From: Clostridiales bacterium
GTDB taxonomy: Bacteria > Bacillota > Clostridia > Oscillospirales > Oscillospiraceae
Direction of reading: 5' to 3'
Assembly (NCBI GenBank): GCA_902363045.1
Contig: CABIYX010000034.1
Location: 1-31,941 of the forward strand
Length of the DNA stretch: 31,941 bases
Position 1 is the stretch's first letter. Every line of letters starts with the position of its first letter. Positions 17,075 through 23,448 of the stretch are shown in pieces. A program made the position numbers and the translations under genes. The notes under the pieces were generated by a model. The model saw only the letters and a list, made by a program, of their open reading frames with translations, made no database searches and was not told the origin of the DNA.

Positions 17075-17096
17075 CAGGGAAAATCCCGCCGGAATT
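17075..17096. repeat. Inverted repeat upstream of the relaxase gene (candidate oriT hairpin)
   Basis: GGGGTTTTCC, a short ACA spacer, then GGGAAAATCCC form a hairpin with one mismatch about 45 bases before the relaxase start. MobV oriT sites usually lie here and contain inverted repeats. No match to a known nick site was established. Confidence 0.35.
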
Positions 17097-17166
17097 ATCT
17101 CTGATACGATAGGAATGGAATGGATATAAATAAATCATTTTAATCTTTGTATTTCTATATACCGTC

Positions 17167-17220
17167 CGGTTTTCGTACTTCAAGGGGGCGGTTTCCGTAC
17201 TTCATGGGTACGGTTTTCAG
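17167..17220 (+). repeat. 22-bp tandem repeats (iteron-like), 2.5 units
   Basis: Units start at 17167, 17189 and 17211. Each begins CGGTTT and the two full units carry CGTACTTCA. The second unit also contains the short palindrome CCGTAC / GTACGG. They touch the 3' end of the RepA-like gene. They may be replication-initiator binding sites, or decayed repeat-coding sequence from the tail of a longer repA. Confidence 0.6.
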
Positions 17221-17612
17221 TCCGACCGCGTACCAGAACCGGATTTCTTGAAGTCGGTGTTTGGAACCGCTTCATAGGATTTTGGAAAAATGCGGTTGGG
17301 TTTTCCACAGCCCTGCTTCTGGATCTCCACCAGTCCGGCGTATTGCAGTTCCCGCAGGGTGTTCACCGCTTTCTGCCGCCCACAGTGGAGCAGGTCAACC
17401 ACTTCACAGATAGGGTAATACAGGAAAACCCGTCCGCAGTCATCCGCCCACCCATTCTTGCGGGATAACTCTGTCCGGCGCAGGATAAAGGCGTACAGTA
17501 CCTTTGCCTCGTTGGACAGGGGCTTGAATGTGGGGGCTTCAAAGAGGAAATTCGGGAGCCGGGTGAAGCTGAATGCCTTTTCCGGCTGATGGATATAGAT
17601 GGTATTTGTCAT
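17217..17612 (-). CDS. Short RepA_N-type replication initiator-like protein
   Basis: 131 residues matching the N-terminal winged-helix region of Firmicute replication initiator protein A. Features are FSFTRLPNFLFEAPTF, LSNEAKVLYAFILRRTELSR, NGWADDCGRVFLYYPICEV, LHCGRQKAVNTLREL and GCGKPNRIF. Full RepA_N proteins usually run to 250 residues or more, so the C-terminal domain is missing. Such short forms are frequent in integrative elements and may support rolling or theta replication of the excised circle, or act only as DNA-binding proteins. No good ribosome site precedes the ATG at 17612. A frame shift near the stop would extend the protein into the tandem repeat, hinting at a decayed tail. 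Confidence 0.75.
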   Translation of the reverse strand: MTNTIYIHQPEKAFSFTRLPNFLFEAPTFKPLSNEAKVLYAFILRRTELSRKNGWADDCGRVFLYYPICEVVDLLHCGRQKAVNTLRELQYAGLVEIQKQGCGKPNRIFPKSYEAVPNTDFKKSGSGTRSD

Positions 17613-17723
17613 AGCGCGTTTTGTGGACGGTTAGAAGCCCGTTTTCCGGGGCGGGCGATACTTTATACCACCTGCCCCGTTTTGGGGCTTGCAAAGCCTG
17701 ATAAATCAAGGCTTTTTTCGCTC

Positions 17724-18137
17724 CTAACTGTCCACAGCAGACCTCCTTTTCCGTTCACTTTCTGTTTTCTGCCGCCTGTGAACTCTGGCGGCACAGCCGG
17801 GGCAGTATTTTGCCCGGTTGGATTTGGGGACGAACACGCCGCCGCAGACCGCACAGTGTTTCAAGTCCTTATCCCGGAAAATCTCCGCTTCCAGCGTTCC
17901 GTCCAGCGGCAAGACCGCCCAGCGGAACCACTTACAGCAGACCGAGAAAGAAATCGTCTGCGGGCAGGTGCAGGTATCCCCATCGTCAAGGACAATGCAG
18001 TTACCGTCCTCAAAGCAACAGCACTCCCGGCGTATCAGGCTGGCCGCCTGTTTCCTTTGCGCCGATGTCATGCGGTAAAGGGAACCGTCCGGCCTGCGTT
18101 CCAGCGGCGGCAAGTCTTTATAGGGGTTATCTCTCAT
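17724..18137 (-). CDS. Cysteine-rich VLP-domain protein
   Basis: 137-residue protein typical of the mobilisation modules of gut Clostridia elements. The first half has RRECCCFEDGNCIVLDDGD, CTCPQTISFSVCCKWFRWAV and the name-giving VLP. The C-terminal zinc ribbon is CAVCGGVFVPKSNRAKYCPG followed by C, with a basic tail. Function is not established; nucleic-acid binding is plausible from the ribbon and tail. The ATG at 18137 has GGAGGG 6 bases upstream. A longer frame to 18236 lacks such a site. Confidence 0.75.
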   Translation of the reverse strand: MRDNPYKDLPPLERRPDGSLYRMTSAQRKQAASLIRRECCCFEDGNCIVLDDGDTCTCPQTISFSVCCKWFRWAVLPLDGTLEAEIFRDKDLKHCAVCGGVFVPKSNRAKYCPGCAARVHRRQKTESERKRRSAVDS

Positions 18138-18337
18138 GCGTTCCCTCCATTTTGCTTTCCGTTGCCGTTCTCCCCGAAAAGGCTTCCTGCCTCGTCGTCG
18201 CAAGCTGCGTATCGTTCGTTTCACCGCAAGCGGCAAAACTCACTCGCTCCGCTGCTCCTCCTCTCCCCACAAAGCCATGCGGCTTTGCGGGGGCCCCGAC
18301 AATAGCGGCGTGTTCCGGCGTTGGCACGCTCCCCGCA

Positions 18338-18362
18338 ACTTCGGGACATTTTGTCCCGAAGT
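18338..18362. repeat. Perfect palindrome ACTTCGGGACA-TTT-TGTCCCGAAGT
   Basis: 11-bp perfect stem with a three-base loop. A degenerate copy of the same sequence is at 23589-23613, 5.2 kb away in the same element, in the same orientation. Confidence 0.8.
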
Positions 18363-18412
18363 CCGGCTCCTTGCGGTGCTTCCCCAGCCGGGGTATTCCT
18401 TTTCGGACGGTC

Positions 18413-18428
18413 ATTCTGTTTTCAAGGT
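18413..18428 (-). promoter_or_regulatory. Second boxA-like motif
   Basis: Minus-strand ACCTTGAAAACAGAAT, 15 of 16 bases identical to the motif at 16031-16046. It sits upstream of the minus-strand VLP/Rep/Mob gene string, where an antitermination signal would make sense. Confidence 0.4.
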
Positions 18429-18521
18429 GCTGTCCATCGATGAACTAACCTAAGTCTACACCTAAATGACCGTCCGTCCCGTATATCCAAGAGGTAGGAA
18501 ATCGGCTTAAAAAACAGGCTA

Positions 18522-18550
18522 TTTCCACGCTTTCGGAATTGTGGTATAAT
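18522..18550 (+). promoter_or_regulatory. Promoter of the element's XRE gene
   Basis: TATAAT at 18545-18550 with a weak -35 (TTTCCA, 18522-18527) at 17-base spacing, 33 bases before the ATG at 18583. Confidence 0.6.
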
Positions 18551-18582
18551 AAAAATGATATTTGCAGACAAGGAGGGAGAGC

Positions 18583-19383
18583 ATGGAATTATCCATACAA
18601 GAACGATTGAAAGACCTGCGTGTGGAGCGTAGGCTGACACTGGAACAGCTTGCGGAGCAGACACACCTCTCCAAGTCTGCGTTGGGAAGCTATGAAGCGG
18701 AGGACTTCAAGGACATCAGCCACTATGCCCTTATCAAGCTGGCGAAGTTTTACGATGTGACCGCCGATTATCTGCTGGGGCTGTCGGAAACAAAAAATCA
18801 CCCAAATGCCGACCTTGCAGACCTGCGTTTGAGTGATGAAATGATTGAACTGTTGAAAAGCGGGAGGGTGGATAATTCCCTCTTGTGTGAGCTGGCGGCG
18901 CACCCGGATTTTCCCCGGCTCATGGCTGACCTTGAAATCTATGTGAACGGCGTGGCGGTGAAGCAGGTGCAGACCGTAAACGCCATAGTGGACACTATGA
19001 GCGCAACCATTATGAAGCAGTACAATCCCGGCTTGACCGATCCGCAGTTAAGACAGCTTATCGCCGCCCATATTGACGACGACAGCTTTTGCCGCTATGT
19101 GATACAGCAGGACATGAACGGTATAGCCCTTGACCTGCGGGAAGCCCACAGGGACGATTTTTTCAGCGTCCCGGAGGATAACCCGCTGAAAGGATTGTTG
19201 CAATCCGCCGATGAAACCGCCAGTGAGGACAGCGACCCGGAGCAAGCGTCACTGGCATTTATCTGCAAACGGCTCCGGCTGAATTACAGGAAGCTATCCG
19301 AGGAAGAAAAGAAATGGCTCAAAAAGATTTCGGAGAAGTCCGACTTGCTGAAAAATCCAAATCCCCAGCGAGGTAGGAAATGA
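18583..19383 (+). CDS. XRE-family transcriptional regulator of the mobile element
   Basis: 266-residue protein. The N-terminal helix-turn-helix (about residues 6-62) reads RLKDLRVERRLTLEQLAEQ, THLSKSALGSYEAEDFKDIS, then YDVTADYLLGLSETK, a classic XRE layout. The remaining 200 residues form a helical, acidic region of unknown role. AAGGAGGG at 18570-18577 fixes the ATG; an upstream in-frame ATG at 18562 is less likely. It is transcribed away from the mobilisation genes, so it is a candidate controller of element transfer or excision. Composition (about 52% GC) matches the mobilisation genes and not the chromosome. Confidence 0.85.
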   Translation: MELSIQERLKDLRVERRLTLEQLAEQTHLSKSALGSYEAEDFKDISHYALIKLAKFYDVTADYLLGLSETKNHPNADLADLRLSDEMIELLKSGRVDNSLLCELAAHPDFPRLMADLEIYVNGVAVKQVQTVNAIVDTMSATIMKQYNPGLTDPQLRQLIAAHIDDDSFCRYVIQQDMNGIALDLREAHRDDFFSVPEDNPLKGLLQSADETASEDSDPEQASLAFICKRLRLNYRKLSEEEKKWLKKISEKSDLLKNPNPQRGRK

Positions 19384-19673
19384 GAGAACGACAAATTCTT
19401 TAGGTTAGAATCGATGATGGGGTAAACGAAAAAGCAGTTTTGGCATTCCAGTGAACTGCCTCTTCGTTTACACCATTTTCGATTTGGCCTAATTGAACAA
19501 AGTGAGCGTCCGGGTAGTCACTACCTATGGACTTTCAATCTTTTGTTCTTACCCATGATTATACAGGATTTTCTGTGCAAAAACTATAGGAAACCAAGTA
19601 GTTCCAGATAAATGGGCATGACAACAAAACCTCAGGCATTGAGGCTTCAAAAAACTATTGGTAAATGAAACAT
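19384..19673. other. Gap between XRE gene and IS91-like transposase
   Basis: No gene. It contains a 93-base imperfect palindrome (19400-19492) and smaller hairpins (CCTCA/TGAGG near 19632-19646; GGTAGT/ACTACC near 19514-19526). The 3' terminus of the IS91-like unit should fall in the second half, but no boundary can be fixed by eye. Confidence 0.5.
19400..19492. repeat. 93-base imperfect palindrome
   Basis: Outer arms of about 30 bases (19400-19430 with 19463-19492) match at most positions: TTAGGTTAGAATCGATGATG pairs with a mirror ending GATTTGGCCTAA. An inner stem GCAGTT/AACTGC surrounds a 14-base tip. No T-run follows, so it is not a typical terminator. Confidence 0.75.
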
Positions 19674-20825
19674 TTAGCATCTTTGTGGCATCCGAAGCTG
19701 AGGCTTTCCAAGTTTTCCACCGCAGATTTTACACACGCAGACGTTTATGCCATAGAGATGTTTCAGTATTTCAGGCATACCCTTATCGTGCAGTTTTGAA
19801 ATATATTTTCTGCATCCGAGCAGATTCCGGCATAAAGTAAGCTTTTTACTTTTGCTGCGGGAACACAGAAGTCCGTAATGCCGAATTCGTACAAAACGCT
19901 TTGGGGGGACATGCATCAAAAAACGTCGTATGAATTCGATACCGGAAAGGGTCAGTTCTTTCCACTGCCCTTTGTTCCGGTAATCTTTCACAGAAAAAGT
20001 GACGGTTTCATCATCCATACGGATGATGCGATGATTGCTAATAGCAATCCGATGGGTATATTTTCCAAGATAATCAATCACAGACTGTGCACCATGAAAG
20101 GTTTTCTTACAATAAGGGATCCACTCCGCAGAGTAACAGGTATCAAGCAGTTCTTTGAATGCATAATGGTTACGGTATTTTTCGGCTGTTCCATGAAACT
20201 CAAGCCGGTCGGTCTCCCAAAGGTTTTTCAATTCTTCCATGTATTTTCCGCGGAATACTTTGGAAATGACCTGGATTGGAAGGAAAAATTCAGTGCCGTT
20301 ATCCTTCCATTCATTTTTTGGTGTCAATCCTCCGCCGAGCAGTATTGTGTGGATATGGGGATGAAAGTTCATTTCAGAACCCCATGTATGCAGGATGCAG
20401 ATATATCCAACGGAAGCCCCAAGATGCTTTGGGTCAGCAGCCAGTTCACTGATTGTAGCAGAAGCAGCGTGATACAGGGTGTCATACAATTGCTTCTGAT
20501 TACTGTAAATGACTGGATTCAAGAGATCCGGAACTGTAAATACGAGATGAAAGTAAGGTGCATCAAGTACATCTTCCCTGCGGGCATCCATCCACATTTC
20601 CTTTGGAACAGCCTGGCACATGGGACAACAGCGGTTACGACAGGAGTTATAATGGATCTGAACGGTACCACAATCCTCACATATGCTGACATTCGCACCA
20701 TAAGCTCCGGTTTTACAGTTTATGATGTTCCGGGAAACTTTTGCCTGTTCAGGGGAAGGGGAATACTTTTCAAGGTATGCCGGATAAAAACGCAGAAAGA
20801 TATCCTGTACTGTGGGTTTATTCAT
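19674..20825 (-). CDS. IS91-family transposase (HUH, Y2 type)
   Basis: 383-residue single-strand transposase. The N-terminal zinc-binding segment has C49, C52, C62, C66/67 and C70. The metal-binding HUH motif is HPHIH at 155-159. Paired tyrosines Y252 and Y256 lie in DYLGKYTHRIAISN, the Y2 arrangement of IS91. The C-terminal conserved block is FIRRFLMHVPPKRFVRIRHYG. ATG at 20825 overlaps the upstream recombinase stop (ATGAATAA), and AGAAGGTG 8 bases before it supports coupled translation. All catalytic residues seem present, so it could be active. Confidence 0.92.
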   Translation of the reverse strand: MNKPTVQDIFLRFYPAYLEKYSPSPEQAKVSRNIINCKTGAYGANVSICEDCGTVQIHYNSCRNRCCPMCQAVPKEMWMDARREDVLDAPYFHLVFTVPDLLNPVIYSNQKQLYDTLYHAASATISELAADPKHLGASVGYICILHTWGSEMNFHPHIHTILLGGGLTPKNEWKDNGTEFFLPIQVISKVFRGKYMEELKNLWETDRLEFHGTAEKYRNHYAFKELLDTCYSAEWIPYCKKTFHGAQSVIDYLGKYTHRIAISNHRIIRMDDETVTFSVKDYRNKGQWKELTLSGIEFIRRFLMHVPPKRFVRIRHYGLLCSRSKSKKLTLCRNLLGCRKYISKLHDKGMPEILKHLYGINVCVCKICGGKLGKPQLRMPQRC

Positions 20826-21669
20826 GGCCAGCACCTTCTTTCCGGTCAAACGGGCTCTGGATTCCCATCAGGGATTTGTTGCTGACATGAAGATAAACCT
20901 CCGTGGATTTCGGGTCACGGTGTCCAAGCAGTGCCTGAATATTCTGCCGTTCTACGCCCTGCTCCATCAAATGTGTTGCAAAGCTGTGCCGGAGGGAGTG
21001 TGGAGTTGCTCCCGCCGGAAGTTCAGCCTTAGATACAGCACGGCGCATCACCTGTTCCAGAGTACTGACTGTTAGGTAATTACCGGTGAACTTATTAGGG
21101 AACAGGATTCCACGGGGCCGTCCTTTCTCAAACCAGTATTGTGTAAGGATATCCAGACACCGCTTGGAAAGGACCGTATAGCGGTCCATCCGGTTTTTTG
21201 TATCCCGGACATGGATCTGCATCTTTGTGCGGGAAATATCATCATAATGCAGATGGATGACTTCGGAAACACGCATTCCGGAAGAATACATGGTTGCAAA
21301 CATAGCTTTATATTTTATGTCGTCAACAGCGTCCAACAAGCGGTCGATTTCATCAATCGTCAAAACAGTTGGAAGTTTATGTTCCAGAATCATGCGCGGG
21401 ATTGTAATGTCATCCCAAAGGATGTGCAGGACATTCCGATAGAAAAAGCGGATGGCAGAATTATAAAGGTTCAGGGTGGTGGCTTTCAGCCCTTCGTCCT
21501 TTTTTGCAAGAAGAAAAGCCCTGACATCCTGACAGGTAAGCTCCTCCGGGTTCTTATTTTGATATTTCAGGAAATAAGAGACGTAGTTTTTATAGCAGGT
21601 AATGGAACGTTCTTTGAGGTTACGGATTTTTCCGGCTTCCTCAAGCTGTTCTAAATATTTTTCGTACAT
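20818..21669 (-). CDS. Tyrosine recombinase accompanying the IS91-like transposase
   Basis: 283-residue phage-integrase-type recombinase. An N-terminal SAM-like core-binding domain spans 1-95. The catalytic set is complete: R133 in GMRVSEV, K158 in DTKNR, H224-x-x-R227 in HSLRHSF, H250 in LLGHRD and nucleophile Y259 in TEVYLHVS. Similar recombinases are found beside IS91-family transposases in other Firmicutes (recalled, not checked). The ATG at 21669 was chosen because GGAGGAT is 8 bases upstream; the in-frame ATG at 21684 has no site and lies in a hairpin. Its stop overlaps the transposase start. Confidence 0.9.
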   Translation of the reverse strand: MYEKYLEQLEEAGKIRNLKERSITCYKNYVSYFLKYQNKNPEELTCQDVRAFLLAKKDEGLKATTLNLYNSAIRFFYRNVLHILWDDITIPRMILEHKLPTVLTIDEIDRLLDAVDDIKYKAMFATMYSSGMRVSEVIHLHYDDISRTKMQIHVRDTKNRMDRYTVLSKRCLDILTQYWFEKGRPRGILFPNKFTGNYLTVSTLEQVMRRAVSKAELPAGATPHSLRHSFATHLMEQGVERQNIQALLGHRDPKSTEVYLHVSNKSLMGIQSPFDRKEGAGHE

Positions 21670-21954
21670 AATAAAATCCTCCATGTAAAATCGGTAGTAG
21701 TCAAAAACACTGCTTTACACGGAGGCGCATTTGGGTCATAAAACCGCTTGCCAACCAGGCGGAAGGATGGTATTCTTTTCATAGGCAGTGGGAAGGTCGA
21801 TCCTGTTTGATTGTTTCGTTGTGGTGACTTAACAATACTACTTTTAGGACTTGCTTTCTACTGCTTTTGTTATAGAAAACAGAAAATCGCTATGCCACAG
21901 CCTTGGCAGGCCATCGCGCAGCGATTTTGTTCAATGGGAATTTGAGGAGGTAAC
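21670..21954. other. Gap between the tyrosine recombinase and the Nudix gene
   Basis: No gene. It holds the ribosome-site hairpin of the recombinase and, further on, a 9-bp hairpin AAAATCGCT/AGCGATTTT (21883-21891 with 21920-21928) followed by T-rich sequence, 27 bases before the Nudix ATG. This could be a leader hairpin or the terminator of something entering from upstream. The right end of the IS91-like unit lies in this interval. Confidence 0.5.
21678..21725 (-). promoter_or_regulatory. Stem-loop hiding the ribosome site of the tyrosine recombinase
   Basis: On the minus strand, CCTCCGTGTAAA (21725-21714) can pair with TTTACATGGAGG (21689-21678), 11 of 12 bases, enclosing a 24-base loop. 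The 3' arm contains the GGAGG ribosome site of the recombinase. Such hairpins in IS elements block translation of transcripts entering from outside. Confidence 0.65.
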
Positions 21955-22473
21955 ATGAGATTACTGTTTGAGATGGATAAGAAAGATTACGGGAAATGTA
22001 CACACGCATTTGTTCGCAATTCTGCCAGAAGTATTATTATCGTAAACAACAAGATTGCTATGATTCACAGCTTGAAATATGACTACTATAAGTTCCCCGG
22101 CGGAGGCATAGAAAGCGGTGAGAATCCCATAGATGCTATGATACGGGAAACCCGTGAGGAATCAGGGCTGGTAGTTAAACCCGAAACGATAAAAGAATAT
22201 GGGTATGTCCACCGCATTCAGAAAAGTGATACGGACGAGACGGAATGCTTTGTTCAGGATAATTATTATTATCTTTGTGAAGCAGATAAATATGTGGTTG
22301 CGCAAAACTTAGATGAGTATGAATTTGCAGAAACATATACTTTAGAATTTGTTGATCCTGAAACTGCGATAAGAAAGAATCGTAATGTAGCACAAACCCC
22401 TTATAATCAGGCCATGTTTGAGAGAGAAGCAAGAGTTCTTGAGCTATTGATGGCCGAAGGATTATTAGGTTGA
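21955..22473 (+). CDS. Nudix hydrolase (cargo)
   Basis: 172-residue Nudix-fold pyrophosphohydrolase. The full Nudix box G-x5-E-x7-REUxEExGU lies at residues 50-72 (GGIESGE ... RETREESGL), so metal-dependent cleavage of a nucleoside diphosphate-linked compound is expected; the substrate is unknown. FEMDKKDYGKCTHAFVRNSA at the N-terminus and the C-terminal helix differ from housekeeping MutT. GAGGAGG sits before the ATG. Codon use is AT-rich (about 42% GC), far from the chromosome, which indicates recent import. Confidence 0.88.
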   Translation: MRLLFEMDKKDYGKCTHAFVRNSARSIIIVNNKIAMIHSLKYDYYKFPGGGIESGENPIDAMIRETREESGLVVKPETIKEYGYVHRIQKSDTDETECFVQDNYYYLCEADKYVVAQNLDEYEFAETYTLEFVDPETAIRKNRNVAQTPYNQAMFEREARVLELLMAEGLLG

Positions 22474-22491
22474 CAACCTCCAGCTTGTCGT

Positions 22492-22670
22492 AGAAATAGC
22501 AAAGCCAGTCGAGCCAGTCAACGGCAAGATGAACGACGCATTTCATGCGCCGCCGTTGACAGTCCCGCCCGCCTTTGCTAATAGGCAATCAAGGCGGGAA
22601 AGCCCTAAAATGGCTTCCCGCCCATTTCAATCTTGAGAGAAGAAACGCTCCAAAATCAGAAAGAGAGCGG
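22492..22670 (+). repeat. Long direct repeat, copy 1
   Basis: 179 bases running from AGAAATAGCAAAGCCAGTC to CAGAAAGAGAGCGG. Highly similar to 23278-23448. Contains two hairpins: GCGCAT/ATGCGC and GGCGGGAAAGCC/GGCTTCCCGCC. Copy 1 differs mainly by a GAGCCAGTC insertion and a few substitutions. Confidence 0.9.
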
Positions 22671-22698
22671 TAAATCTGAATTGCGAGGGAGAATGTAG

Positions 22699-23244
22699 AT
22701 GAATCAAGGAAGAATTATTGTGATTACAGGTTCGCCGGGAACAGGAAAGACAACAACTGCGTCGATTGTCGCAAAAGAATCGAACATGGATAAATCTGTG
22801 CATGTGCACACAGACGACTTTTTTCATTATTTAAGCAAAGGAGCAATACCGCCGCATTTACCAGAGTCCAACGAACAAAATTTAGTTGTCATTGAAGCCT
22901 TTTTAGAAGCTGCAAAGCGCTATGCCCGCGGCGGATATGATGTAATTGTAGATGGAATTGTCGGGCCGTGGTTTTTAGAACCATGGAGAGCCCTTGTTCG
23001 AGAAGATTATGAAGTACACTATATTGTTTTAAGAGCCAGTAAAGAAGAAACTATGAAACGAGCTGTGGAACGTTCAAAATTAGACAGAAAAACAAATGTT
23101 GAATTAGTAGAAACAATGTGGGAGCAATTTTGTAATTTGGGGATATATGAATCGAATGTTATAGAAACGACAACCTATTCTATCCAAGAGGCTGTTTTTG
23201 CAGTAAAAGAAAAAATTTCAAGTGGAGCCGCATTGCTATCTTAA
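22699..23244 (+). CDS. P-loop kinase (chloramphenicol-phosphotransferase / zeta-like fold), cargo
   Basis: 181-residue P-loop NTPase. Walker A GSPGTGKTT is at 11-19, then VHVHTDDFFHYL with an acidic pair positioned like the substrate-activating aspartate of small-molecule kinases, and YDVIVDGIVGPWFLEPW as strand-3 region. A lid with RAVERSKLDRKTN follows. The layout fits phosphotransferases acting on small molecules (chloramphenicol phosphotransferase, zeta toxin, gluconate-kinase-like). Substrate unknown; antibiotic or nucleotide-sugar phosphorylation is possible but unproven. GAGGGAGA precedes the ATG. About 41% GC. It is bracketed exactly by two long direct repeats, as a self-contained cassette. 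Confidence 0.8.
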   Translation: MNQGRIIVITGSPGTGKTTTASIVAKESNMDKSVHVHTDDFFHYLSKGAIPPHLPESNEQNLVVIEAFLEAAKRYARGGYDVIVDGIVGPWFLEPWRALVREDYEVHYIVLRASKEETMKRAVERSKLDRKTNVELVETMWEQFCNLGIYESNVIETTTYSIQEAVFAVKEKISSGAALLS

Positions 23245-23277
23245 ACGATTTCTAAAAATCGAAATTTCATTTATCAG

Positions 23278-23448
23278 AGAAATAGCAAAGCCAGTCAACG
23301 GTCAAGATGAACGGCGCATTTCATGCGCCGCCGTTGACCGTCCCGTCTGTCTTTGCTGATGGGCAATCAAGGCGGGAAAGCCCTAAAATGGCTTCCCGCC
23401 CATTTCAATTATGAGAAAAGAAACACTCCAAAATCAGAAAGAGAGCGG
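23278..23448 (+). repeat. Long direct repeat, copy 2
   Basis: 171 bases repeating 22492-22670 in the same orientation. Includes the same two hairpins, with GGCGCAT/ATGCGCC perfect here. Starts 33 bases after the kinase stop. Confidence 0.9.

Larger units (their letters stand above)
18138..18582. other. Non-coding stretch of the element with palindromes
   Basis: No convincing gene. A 95-codon minus-strand frame (18127-18414) overlaps the VLP gene start, has no ribosome site and an unnatural composition. The stretch holds a perfect 11-bp palindrome (18338-18362), a boxA-like motif (18413-18428), a 12-bp inverted repeat (18404-18415 with 18465-18476) and the promoter of the XRE gene. Confidence 0.6.
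19495..21730 (-). mobile_element. IS91-like HUH transposon with linked tyrosine recombinase (approximate limits)
   Basis: Two overlapping minus-strand genes, a HUH-type transposase and a tyrosine recombinase. They are clearly AT-richer than the mobilisation genes and inserted between the XRE regulator and the cargo. IS91-type units make no target duplication and have no inverted ends, so the limits given are only estimates. Confidence 0.75.

Noticed and set aside
18127..18414. 95-codon minus-strand frame MTVRKGIPRLGK...
   Set aside because: Overlaps the VLP gene start, has no ribosome site and crosses the palindrome. Similar frames are often annotated in such elements, but I see no sign of coding here.
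22492..23448. CRISPR array or integron attC pair
   Set aside because: Only two copies, each about 175 bases and separated by a gene; no cas or integron-integrase genes and no short regular spacers.
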